DNA of 15,260 bases, taken from positions 1 to 15,260 of the forward strand of contig JAZPZM010000076.1 of the NCBI GenBank assembly GCA_045544735.1, in the 5' to 3' direction. Under the pieces are notes generated by a model. It saw only the letters and a list, made by a program, of their open reading frames with translations, was not told where the DNA came from and ran no database searches. Both the position numbers and the translations under genes were made by a program. The DNA is from CAG-390 sp045544735. GTDB lineage: Bacteria; Bacillota; Clostridia; Oscillospirales; CAG-272. Below, piece by piece: positions 1 to 6,407 of the stretch. Within the stretch, counting starts at the first letter, position 1. Every line of letters starts with the position of its first letter.

Positions 1-2
1 CC

Positions 3-31
3 AGTATAACACAAATCGGCAGAGAAAACAA
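3..31 (-). promoter_or_regulatory. Possible promoter reading out of the left edge
   Basis: On the minus strand a TTGTTT hexamer (26-31) lies 17 bases before TATACT (3-8), a plausible sigma-A promoter firing leftward out of the window. It overlaps the 3' half of an inverted repeat (10-49). The -35 is two bases off consensus and no downstream gene can be seen, so this is weak. Confidence 0.3.
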
Positions 32-49
32 GTTCTCCGCCGAAATTTG
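10..49. repeat. Imperfect inverted repeat downstream of folA
   Basis: Arms ACAAATCGGCAGAGAA (10-25) and TTCTCCGCCGAAATTTGT (32-49) pair over about 15 base pairs with one A-C mismatch and a two-base bulge, around a six-base loop. It lies 43 bases past the folA stop. Neither side has a T tract, so it is not a classical terminator. It could be a processing or attenuation hairpin, or an operator over the putative leftward promoter. The rest of 1-91 shows nothing else convincing. Confidence 0.45.
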
Positions 50-91
50 TAAACATCCTTATGAGAACGCTCCTAAGCTCCGTCCTTTTTG

Positions 92-601
92 TTATTCAAA
101 AATCTTTACGTTATGGTTAAGATAAACGGCGAAGCGGATGGTGTATCCGCCCGTTTCGAGCGGCTCGGAAACGCTTTCAAGCGACCAGCCCTCGCGGCGT
201 GAAAAATCGGGGATAAAGGTGTCAGCACCCTCGGTCTCGGCGTCGATAAGCGTCACGTACGCGCGCGTGCAGTAGTCGGGCAGGGCATTGTAAAGACTTC
301 CGCCGCCTATGAGCATAACATCGTCAGCGGGATATTTTGCAATTTCTGCAAAAAGCTCGGCAAAGCTTCGCACGATAACTACGCCGTCGGGCGTGAACGC
401 GGGATCGTCGGAGATAACTATGTTAGTGCGCTTGGGAAGCGGCTTGCCTCCGGGGAAGGATTCAAGCGTTTTCTGTCCCATTACAACGGTCTTTCCGAGC
501 GTTTTAGCGCGGAAATATTTCATATCCTCGGGCAGACTGTAAAGCAGGTCGCCCTTTTTGCCGATAGCACAATTTCTGTCGGCGGCTACTATGAGATCCA
601 T
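92..601 (-). CDS. folA: Dihydrofolate reductase
   Basis: A 169-residue protein, the usual length for bacterial DHFR. It reduces dihydrofolate to tetrahydrofolate with NADPH in the cytoplasm, regenerating the folate that thymidylate synthase oxidises. Visible family marks are the N-terminal strand LIVAADRNCAIG (3-14), a substrate-site LPEDMKYF in which D26 matches the catalytic acidic residue of E. coli DHFR, VVMGQKTLESF followed by PLPKRTNIVIS for the NADPH region, and the LIGGGSLY motif before the AYVTLIDAETEGADTFIPDF strand. The residue matching E. coli Trp22 is Tyr21 here. It is the third gene of a minus-strand operon, 16 bases after thyA, with a purine-rich AAAGGAAA stretch before the ATG. 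No clear terminator follows in the window. Confidence 0.97.
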   Translation of the reverse strand: MDLIVAADRNCAIGKKGDLLYSLPEDMKYFRAKTLGKTVVMGQKTLESFPGGKPLPKRTNIVISDDPAFTPDGVVIVRSFAELFAEIAKYPADDVMLIGGGSLYNALPDYCTRAYVTLIDAETEGADTFIPDFSRREGWSLESVSEPLETGGYTIRFAVYLNHNVKIFE

Positions 602-617
602 ATTTTTTCCTTTCCGC

Positions 618-1448
618 TTATATAGCTACGGGGATCTTAAATCCGATGGGGTTAGCCTCGTAATTTTCAAACACCACGTCCTCGACCTTGAAGTCGTAGA
701 AATCCTTAACGTCGGGGTTCAGGTGGAACTTGGGTGCGTCAAACTGCGGACGCTCGATCATCTCCTTGACCAGCGGAATGTGCCTGTCGTAGATGTGCGC
801 GTCGGCAATAACGTGAACCAGCTCACCGGGGAGCAGTCCTGACACCTGCGCGAACATCGAGAGGAGAACGGCGTACTGCACGACGTTCCAGTTGTTTGCC
901 ACGAGCATATCCTGCGAGCGCTGATTGAGGATTCCGTTGAGGTATTTTCCCGTAACGTTGAACGTCATCGAGTACGCGCAGGGGTAGAGATTCATTCCGT
1001 TAAGGTCGGCGTGATTGTATATGTTGGTCATAATACGGCGCGAGGCGGGATTGTTTTTAAGGTCGTAAAGCACGCGGTCGACCTGATCGAACTCGCCCTC
1101 CGGGTATTTGTGCTTGATTCCGAGCTGATAGCCGTACGCCTTGCCGATGGTGCCGTCCGCGCCTGCCCACGAATCCCAGATGTGGCTTCCAAGCTCGGAT
1201 ATGCGGTTGGACTTCTTCTGCCATATCCAGAGTATCTCGTCAACGCAGTTCTTAACGCCCGTTTTGCGAAGCGTCATAATGGGAAATTCCTCACGCAGAT
1301 CGTATCTGTTGACAAGGCAGAATTTCTTTACGGTGTGCGCGGGCGTGCCGTCCTCCCAACGGGGACGCACCTCAAGCTCGTCGTCGTAAAAGCCGTTTTC
1401 AAGAATATCACGGCAGTTTTCGATATATATCTTATCGGCAATACTCAT
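618..1448 (-). CDS. thyA: Thymidylate synthase (ThyA type)
   Basis: A 276-residue folate-dependent thymidylate synthase. It methylates dUMP to dTMP using methylenetetrahydrofolate and releases dihydrofolate, the substrate of the next gene, folA. The catalytic cysteine is C157 in LYPCAYSM, where the E. coli enzyme has APCHAFF, so this is a variant active-site strand. Phosphate- and dUMP-binding elements follow: QRSQD (176-180), ANNWNVVQYA, and DAHIYDRH (216-223). The C-terminus ends in IPVAI, matching the conserved terminal PVAI that closes over the active site. The AGGAGA ribosome site (1455-1460) is six bases before the ATG. It sits 16 bases downstream of the Dabb gene. This is not the flavin-dependent ThyX family. 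Confidence 0.97.
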   Translation of the reverse strand: MSIADKIYIENCRDILENGFYDDELEVRPRWEDGTPAHTVKKFCLVNRYDLREEFPIMTLRKTGVKNCVDEILWIWQKKSNRISELGSHIWDSWAGADGTIGKAYGYQLGIKHKYPEGEFDQVDRVLYDLKNNPASRRIMTNIYNHADLNGMNLYPCAYSMTFNVTGKYLNGILNQRSQDMLVANNWNVVQYAVLLSMFAQVSGLLPGELVHVIADAHIYDRHIPLVKEMIERPQFDAPKFHLNPDVKDFYDFKVEDVVFENYEANPIGFKIPVAI

Positions 1449-1464
1449 TTTTTATCTCCTTAAA

Positions 1465-1761
1465 TCAAAACTCAAAGTCAACTACCGCGCGGGCGGTGCG
1501 GATGGTCTTTACGAACTGCGAGATAGCAACGTGGTCGGGGTGTATCTTGTACGCGGCAAGAGCCTCCATCGAGTCGAACTCGGTAAGAAGCACCATATCG
1601 TAGGACATATCCGTGTGGGAAACGTCCTTGCCTATCTCCATTTTGCGAAGTCCGTCTATCTTTCCGCTTTTGTAAAGCGCCATAAGACGCTCGGCAATAG
1701 TGTTCATATTCTCCTCTTTATTTTCGTCCTTGAATTTCCACATAACGGTATGACTTATCAT
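1465..1761 (-). CDS. Dabb (stress-responsive alpha/beta-barrel) domain protein
   Basis: A 98-residue single-domain protein of the Dabb family (dimeric ferredoxin-like barrel). It opens with the typical MISHTVMWKFKDE strand and carries EAL..YKIHPDHVAISQFVK, the conserved helix segment of this family, ending at VVDFEF. There is no signal peptide or membrane segment. Family members have been called stress-responsive proteins, and some act as small cyclases or monooxygenases in other organisms; the substrate here is unknown. It is the first gene of the operon with thyA and folA, with GAGAGG (1768-1773) six bases before the ATG. Any link to nucleotide or folate metabolism is suggested only by position. 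Confidence 0.85.
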   Translation of the reverse strand: MISHTVMWKFKDENKEENMNTIAERLMALYKSGKIDGLRKMEIGKDVSHTDMSYDMVLLTEFDSMEALAAYKIHPDHVAISQFVKTIRTARAVVDFEF

Positions 1762-1798
1762 TTTGTACCTCTCAAAAATAAATAATATATCAGTATTA

Positions 1799-1827
1799 AT
1801 ATTAACATAACTTAATCATTCTGTCAA
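1799..1827 (-). promoter_or_regulatory. Promoter of the Dabb-thyA-folA operon
   Basis: On the minus strand a perfect TTGACA (1822-1827) and TAATAT (1799-1804) are spaced by 17 bases, about 40 bases upstream of the Dabb start codon. Its -35 faces the -35 of the rightward promoter across seven bases, and the two boxes form a dyad. Confidence 0.75.
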
Positions 1828-1834
1828 GAAGAAC

Positions 1835-1863
1835 TTGACAACAATACAAAAAAGGTGTATTAT
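1835..1863 (+). promoter_or_regulatory. Promoter of the aminotransferase-trpS-rimO-pgsA operon
   Basis: TTGACA (1835-1840) and TATTAT (1858-1863) are spaced by 17 bases and lie about 40 bases upstream of the aminotransferase start. No T-box or tryptophan-responsive leader fits in the short leader, although trpS is the second gene. Confidence 0.75.
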
Positions 1864-1904
1864 TATTATGTATAATTATGTTTTGAAAAATGAAAGGAAT
1901 TGCA

Positions 1905-3119
1905 ATGGAATATAAATTTTCCGATAAGCTTGCGGCGCTCAAGCCGTCGGCAATAAGAGAGATATTCAAGTCACTTACCAACCCCGAAATAATCGCCTTT
2001 GCCGCGGGAAATCCCGCCGCAGAGTCCTTTCCCGTAAAGGAAATGGCGGAGATCTCGGCACAGATATACGCGGACTCTCCCGTTACCGCTCTGCAATACA
2101 GCCAGACCGAGGGCTATCCCCCTCTGCGCCAAGCTGTAAGCGCACGCCTGCTTGAAAAGTTCGGCATTGGCAAGTCCACCGAGCGCGGCGACGCGTACAC
2201 GGATACCACCATCATCGTCAGCGGAGGAAATCAGGGACTTGAGCTTGCCTGCAAGGCGTTTTGTAACGAGGGCGACGCCGTTATCTGCGAGGACCCGTCC
2301 TTTATCGGCGCACTCAACGCCTTCCGCTCAAACGGTGCGCGCACGCTCGGCGTTCCGCTTTGCGAGGACGGCATCGACACCGACGCGCTTGAGGAGCTGC
2401 TTAAGACCGAAAAGAGAGCAAAGCTGCTTTATCTGATACCCACCTTCCACAACCCGATGGGCATCACCACGAGCCTTGAAAAGCGCAAGAAGATATACGA
2501 GCTTGCCAAAAAATACGAGATAATGATACTTGAGGATAACCCCTACGGCGAGCTTCGCTTCGCGGGCGAGGAGATCCCCACCATCAAGAGCCTTGATACC
2601 GAGGGACTCGTAATATACTGCTCGTCCTTCTCGAAGGTGCTGTCCGCAGGTATGCGTATAGGCTACCTCTGCGCACCCGAGGCTGTAATGAGCAAGATAA
2701 TCGTTGCAAAGCAGGTCGAGGTCGTTCACACGAACATATTCTTCCAGATGCTCTGCTATCGCTATATGACCGAAAGAGACCTTGACGGACATATCGAAAA
2801 TATCCGCGCCATCTACCGCCGCAAATGCGCCCTTATGATGAAGGGACTTGAGGAGAATCTCCCCGCCGAGCTTAAGTTCACGCGCCCCGAGGGCGGTCTG
2901 TTCGTGTGGTGCGTTCTCCCCGAAAAGATAGATATGAACGAGTTTGTAAAGCGTGCGCTTGAGCGCAAGGTCGCAGTAGTGCCCGGAACGGCGTTCTGCC
3001 CCGATGCCGACGGCAAGTCCAACGCCGTAAGATTTAACTATTCCACCCCCAGCGACGAGCAGATCGAGCGAGGATGCGTAATTCTCGGCGAGGTCGCCCG
3101 CGAAATGCTTGCAGAATAA
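1905..3119 (+). CDS. PLP-dependent aminotransferase, class I/II (2-aminoadipate/aromatic aminotransferase-like)
   Basis: A fold-type I aminotransferase of 404 residues when started at the ATG at 1905. That start has AAAGGA (1893-1898) six bases upstream; the ATG at 1890 overlaps this site and has none of its own. Residues along the chain are AAGNPAAESFP (33-43), ALQYSQTEGYPPLR for the N-terminal substrate region, SGGNQGLEL (106-114) for cofactor phosphate binding, FHNPMG (181-186), the PLP-contacting D211 in EDNPYGELRF, and the Schiff-base lysine K244 in SSFSKVLSAGMRIGY. The pattern matches the LysN/KAT/MocR-catalytic-domain group acting on 2-aminoadipate, aromatic or branched-chain amino acids with 2-oxoglutarate. 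There is no DNA-binding domain, so it is an enzyme and not a MocR regulator. The exact substrate cannot be told. It leads an operon with trpS 13 bases downstream. Confidence 0.92.
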   Translation: MEYKFSDKLAALKPSAIREIFKSLTNPEIIAFAAGNPAAESFPVKEMAEISAQIYADSPVTALQYSQTEGYPPLRQAVSARLLEKFGIGKSTERGDAYTDTTIIVSGGNQGLELACKAFCNEGDAVICEDPSFIGALNAFRSNGARTLGVPLCEDGIDTDALEELLKTEKRAKLLYLIPTFHNPMGITTSLEKRKKIYELAKKYEIMILEDNPYGELRFAGEEIPTIKSLDTEGLVIYCSSFSKVLSAGMRIGYLCAPEAVMSKIIVAKQVEVVHTNIFFQMLCYRYMTERDLDGHIENIRAIYRRKCALMMKGLEENLPAELKFTRPEGGLFVWCVLPEKIDMNEFVKRALERKVAVVPGTAFCPDADGKSNAVRFNYSTPSDEQIERGCVILGEVAREMLAE

Positions 3120-3132
3120 GAGAGGACATACA

Positions 3133-4131
3133 ATGATAGACGAAAGACCCGTATCGTTTTCGGGAGTTCAGCCCTCTGGTAACCTTACCATCGGTAACTA
3201 CCTCGGCGCAATAAAGAACTTCCCCGAATTTTCCGAAAAATATAAATGCTTTTACTGCGTGGTGGATCAGCACGCCATAACCGTGCGCCAAGTCCCCGCC
3301 GAGCTTCGCCGCCGCACCTACGAAACGCTTGCGCTCTATATCGCGTGCGGACTCGACCCCGAAAAGAACACGCTGTACGTTCAGTCGCACGTTCCCGCGC
3401 ACACCGAGCTTGCGTGGATGCTCAACTGCTTTACCATGTTCGGCGAGCTGTCGAGAATGACGCAGTTCAAGGACAAGAGCGCGCGTCACGCAGACAACGT
3501 AAACGCGGGACTTTTCACCTACCCCGTGCTTATGGCGGCGGATATTCTGCTTTACCAGACTAACGTAGTGCCGATTGGAAGCGACCAAAAGCAGCACGTT
3601 GAGCTTGCGCGCAACATCGTTGACCGCTTCAATCAGTTGTACCCCGATACCTTTACTATGCCCGAGCCCATCGTTCCCAAGGCGGGCGCAAGGATAATGT
3701 CCCTTGCCGAGCCGACGAAGAAGATGAGCAAGTCGGACGAGAACGAGAACGCCGTCGTGCGTATTCTCGACGATAAGGACGCGATAATCCGCAAATTCAA
3801 GCGTGCCGTTACCGATTCGGGCAGCGAGATCCGCGTAGCCGAAGATAAGCCGGGCGTTACGAACCTTATCACGATCTATTCCTGCTTCACGGGAAAGAGC
3901 GTTGAGGAGATCGAGCGCGAGTTTGACGGCGTTGGATACGGCGACTTCAAGATCGCCGTCGGTCAGGCGTGCGCCGAAAGGCTTGCGCCCGTTCAGGAGG
4001 AATACCGCCGCCTGCTCGCTGACAAGGCGTATCTTGAATCCGTTATGAAAAACGGCGCAGACGAGGCGGCGTACTACGCCCGCAAGACGCTTTCCAAGGT
4101 TCGCCGCAAGCTCGGATTTGTTAATTTATAA
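3133..4131 (+). CDS. trpS: Tryptophanyl-tRNA synthetase
   Basis: Class Ic aminoacyl-tRNA synthetase of 332 residues, charging tRNA-Trp with tryptophan. The start at 3133 is preceded by AGAGGA (3121-3126) at six bases; an in-frame ATG at 3109 lies inside the aminotransferase gene and gives an eight-residue extension with no support. GVQPSGNLTIGNYLGA (11-26) holds the HIGH-type signature as TIGN, and KMSKS is at 197-201 in EPTKKMSKSDENE. Between them lie the conserved YPVLMAADILLYQTNVVPIGSDQKQHVEL-type residues (130-158, tryptophan pocket). The C-terminal helices and the length are normal for bacterial TrpS. It sits between an aminotransferase and rimO in one transcription unit, nine bases before rimO. 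Confidence 0.98.
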   Translation: MIDERPVSFSGVQPSGNLTIGNYLGAIKNFPEFSEKYKCFYCVVDQHAITVRQVPAELRRRTYETLALYIACGLDPEKNTLYVQSHVPAHTELAWMLNCFTMFGELSRMTQFKDKSARHADNVNAGLFTYPVLMAADILLYQTNVVPIGSDQKQHVELARNIVDRFNQLYPDTFTMPEPIVPKAGARIMSLAEPTKKMSKSDENENAVVRILDDKDAIIRKFKRAVTDSGSEIRVAEDKPGVTNLITIYSCFTGKSVEEIEREFDGVGYGDFKIAVGQACAERLAPVQEEYRRLLADKAYLESVMKNGADEAAYYARKTLSKVRRKLGFVNL

Positions 4132-4140
4132 GGAAGAAAA

Positions 4141-5469
4141 ATGAAAATAGGATTTGTTTCTCTCGGTTGCCCGAAAAATCAGCTTGATACCGAGGTCATG
4201 CTTCACGAGCTGATGGCGGCGGGCTACGAGATCACGCCCGACGAAACGGAGGCGGACGTTGTTGTCATCAACACCTGCGCCTTTATCGAGTCGGCAAAAA
4301 AGGAAGCTATCGACAATATACTTGATATCGCGTGGCTTAAGGAAAATAACGGGCTTCGCGGCATTATCGTCACGGGTTGCCTTACCGAGCGTTACCGCGA
4401 AAGCGTAATGCAGGAGATGCCGGAGATCGACGCCGTTCTCGGCGTTGGCTCTATCCACGATATCGTGGATGCGGTGCGCTCCATCGAGCGCGGCGAGCGC
4501 GGCTACGCTTCGTTCAAGAGCGCGGACGAGGTCGCTCTCGGCGGTGACAGAGTGCTGACCACTCCGACTTTCTGGACATACCTGAAAATTGCGGAGGGCT
4601 GTGACAACCGTTGCGCTTATTGCGCGATTCCGTACATTCGCGGCAAATTCCGCAGCCGTCCTATGGATGAGCTTGTTAAGGAAGCAAAGCATCTTGAGGC
4701 TCTCGGAGCGGTTGAGATAAATATCATAGCGCAGGACATCACGCGCTACGGCGTTGACCTTTACGGCAAATACAGCCTTGCGCCCTTGCTTCGCGCCCTA
4801 ACGGACGCGACCGAGAGCGTGCGCTTCCGCTTGCTTTACTGCTATCCTGACAAGGTCACCGACGAGCTTATAGCGGAGATAAGGGACAACGACAGAGTTA
4901 TAAAATACATAGATATGCCGCTACAGCATATCTCTGACAGAATGCTTAAGGCTATGAACCGCCACGGCGACGGCGCGATGATACGTACCGTTATAGAAAA
5001 GCTCCGCCGCGAGATACCCGATATCACGCTCCGCACCACCTTCATCACGGGCTTTCCGGGTGAGAGTGAGGAGGATTTTACGGAGCTTTGCGAGTTCGTC
5101 AAGGAAATGCGCTTTGACCGCCTCGGCGTGTTCCCGTACTCACGCGAGGAGGGAACGCCCGCTTACGATTTTGCCGATCAGATAGACGAGCAATTAAAGC
5201 AGGACAGAGCCGACATAATTATGCAGGCACAGCTTCGCATAAGTGAGGAAAAGAACGAGGCTATGGTCGGCAAGCGCATCCGCGTTATCGTCGAGGATTA
5301 CGACACGGTCTCGAAAACGCATTTCGGCAGGAGTGACGCTGACGCCCCCGAGATCGACGGCAAGGTATATTTCAGCGCACCCTACCGCATAAGCGGCGGA
5401 AGCACGCTCCTTGTGGAGATCAAGGAAGTGCTTGATTACGATCTTTTCGGCGTTGCCGTTGTAGAATGA
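4141..5469 (+). CDS. rimO: Ribosomal protein S12 methylthiotransferase RimO
   Basis: A 442-residue radical-SAM methylthiotransferase that adds a methylthio group to the conserved aspartate of ribosomal protein S12. The N-terminal UPF0004 domain has the three cysteines for the second iron-sulfur cluster: C10 in SLGCPKNQLD, C46 in NTCAFIESA and C80 in TGCLTERY. The radical-SAM cluster motif CxxxCxxC is C154, C158, C161 in AEGCDNRCAYCAIPYIRG. A C-terminal TRAM domain spans about 375-442. SLGCPKNxxD and CAIPYIRG, together with the length, fit RimO better than MiaB or MtaB. AAGGA sits just before the ATG. It is followed 13 bases later by pgsA, a rimO-pgsA order common in Firmicutes. Confidence 0.96.
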   Translation: MKIGFVSLGCPKNQLDTEVMLHELMAAGYEITPDETEADVVVINTCAFIESAKKEAIDNILDIAWLKENNGLRGIIVTGCLTERYRESVMQEMPEIDAVLGVGSIHDIVDAVRSIERGERGYASFKSADEVALGGDRVLTTPTFWTYLKIAEGCDNRCAYCAIPYIRGKFRSRPMDELVKEAKHLEALGAVEINIIAQDITRYGVDLYGKYSLAPLLRALTDATESVRFRLLYCYPDKVTDELIAEIRDNDRVIKYIDMPLQHISDRMLKAMNRHGDGAMIRTVIEKLRREIPDITLRTTFITGFPGESEEDFTELCEFVKEMRFDRLGVFPYSREEGTPAYDFADQIDEQLKQDRADIIMQAQLRISEEKNEAMVGKRIRVIVEDYDTVSKTHFGRSDADAPEIDGKVYFSAPYRISGGSTLLVEIKEVLDYDLFGVAVVE

Positions 5470-5482
5470 GAGGTATGTTATT

Positions 5483-6109
5483 ATGAGTAAAATGAATCTT
5501 CCTAACAAACTGTCGATACTCCGTTTGTGCCTTGTACCGATCTGTATTTTCGCAGTCCTTCTTCCTGCGGCGTGGGTAAACCCCTACGTTTCGGGCGTGA
5601 TCGCCGCCGTGGTGTTTATATTCACCGCTATCACCGATATGCTTGACGGTAAAATAGCAAGAAAATACGGTCTTATCACCGATTTCGGCAAGTTTATCGA
5701 CCCTCTTGCCGACAAGTTTATGGTCATCGGCACGATGCTCGCGCTTTTCTACCGCTTTGACGATATCCGTGCGTGGTTCTTCTGGGGACTTCTCATCGTT
5801 ATCTTCCGTGAGTTTGCGGTGACCTCGATAAGACTCGTTGCAAGCAAGAACGCGGGACTTGTCGTTGCGGCAAGCTGGCTCGGCAAGATAAAGACCGTTA
5901 CGCAGATCATCTGCATCTGCACCATTCTCCTTGAGCCCGTGCTTTTCAAGCTCCTCTCGCTTGCATTCTCGGACGTTGCGATATTCGCATCACTTGAGGG
6001 CTGGCGCATTCTCGGCATTATCACCACCGTTCTTATGACCTTCTTCACGCTCTGGTCGGGTATAGACTACCTCAAGAGCTATTGGAAGTACCTCGACACG
6101 GAGAAGTGA
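5483..6109 (+). CDS. pgsA: CDP-diacylglycerol-glycerol-3-phosphate 3-phosphatidyltransferase
   Basis: A 208-residue integral membrane CDP-alcohol phosphatidyltransferase making phosphatidylglycerophosphate, the precursor of phosphatidylglycerol and cardiolipin. The whole catalytic motif DGxxARx8GxxxDxxxD is present: D55, G56, A59, R60, G69, D73, D77, preceded by D52. The N-terminal MNLPNKLSILRL segment is typical of PgsA. Hydrophobic segments occur at about 14-30, 37-50, 90-105, 120-150 and 170-200. Family homologues include phosphatidylserine synthases and inositol phosphate synthases, but the N-terminus and the rimO context favour PgsA. It ends the operon. Its TGA stop (6107-6109) forms the base of the first hairpin of the downstream array. 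The cinA-recA pair that often follows rimO-pgsA is absent. Confidence 0.95.
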   Translation: MSKMNLPNKLSILRLCLVPICIFAVLLPAAWVNPYVSGVIAAVVFIFTAITDMLDGKIARKYGLITDFGKFIDPLADKFMVIGTMLALFYRFDDIRAWFFWGLLIVIFREFAVTSIRLVASKNAGLVVAASWLGKIKTVTQIICICTILLEPVLFKLLSLAFSDVAIFASLEGWRILGIITTVLMTFFTLWSGIDYLKSYWKYLDTEK

Positions 6110-6251
6110 TAAAACGCCGAAGGCGTTTTATCAATGAAATCCGACTTCGTCGGGTGAAATACGCCTGCGGCGTGTGAAATATTTCGCTTTGCGAAATGTT
6201 AAATATTTTGCTTCGCAAAATGTTTAGGTAGCTTTTTGCTACGCAAAAAGC
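6107..6251 (+). repeat. Left half of a hairpin array following pgsA (six stem-loops)
   Basis: Six perfect or wobble-closed stem-loops follow one another. Cores are ACGCC-GAA-GGCGT with 12 paired bases including the pgsA stop (6107-6133), CCGAC-TTC-GTCGG (6141-6153), ACGCC-TGC-GGCGT (6161-6173), ATTTCGC-TTT-GCGAAAT (6181-6197), ATTTTGC-TTC-GCAAAAT (6205-6221) and GCTTTTTGC-TAC-GCAAAAAGC (6231-6251). Every loop is three bases, closed by a C-G pair. The linkers of the first units read ATGAAAT, GTGAAAT, GTGAAAT, GTTAAAT. Sequence differs from stem to stem but the design is kept. These are repeats of structure, not of sequence. Confidence 0.85.
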
Positions 6252-6264
6252 AATTTATAAAAAC

Positions 6265-6302
6265 AAAATCGGAAGAAACCCACGAGTTTCTTCCGATTTT
6301 TT
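6265..6302. terminator. Bidirectional rho-independent terminator between convergent pgsA and glycosyltransferase
   Basis: A perfect 15-bp stem, AAAATCGGAAGAAAC (6265-6279) with GTTTCTTCCGATTTT (6286-6300), around the loop CCACGA. The plus strand runs into TTTTTT and the minus strand into TTTTGTTTTTA, so it can end transcription from both sides. It sits at the centre of the hairpin array. Confidence 0.88.
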
Positions 6303-6308
6303 CCTTCA

Positions 6309-6407
6309 TATTTGCCGTAAGGCAAATACATCATTCATCATACGCCGTAGGCGTATATCATATTTGGCGCAAGCCAAATATATCATTGAAAACGCACCGC
6401 GTTTTCA
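6309..6407 (-). repeat. Right half of the hairpin array, following the glycosyltransferase gene (four stem-loops)
   Basis: Four perfect stem-loops: TATTTGCC-GTAA-GGCAAATA (6309-6328), ATACGCC-GTA-GGCGTAT (6340-6356), an ATATTTGGC stem with a GCAA loop (6360-6381), and a TGAAAACGC stem with an ACC loop (6387-6407). The first and third can form GNRA-type tetraloops on the plus strand. Read on the minus strand, in the sense of the glycosyltransferase gene, linkers read ATGATAT or ATGAT, echoing the TGAAAT linkers of the left half. The last stem-loop lies inside the final codons of the glycosyltransferase. A further short palindrome, ATTTGC-CGT-GCAAAT (6420-6434), lies further inside the gene and may be chance. 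Confidence 0.85.

Noticed and set aside
1..56. Possible start of a minus-strand ORF, MFTNFGGELVFSADLCYT, running off the left edge
   Set aside because: Only 18 codons are visible, the ribosome site is badly spaced, and a long hairpin and a promoter-like pair cover it.
3034..3597. Long antisense ORF opposite trpS
   Set aside because: It is a shadow of trpS with no family resemblance, and trpS motifs confirm the plus strand.
6107..6407. CRISPR array or REP repeat
   Set aside because: The units share structure but not sequence, there is no constant repeat with spacers, and no cas or REP transposase gene is present.
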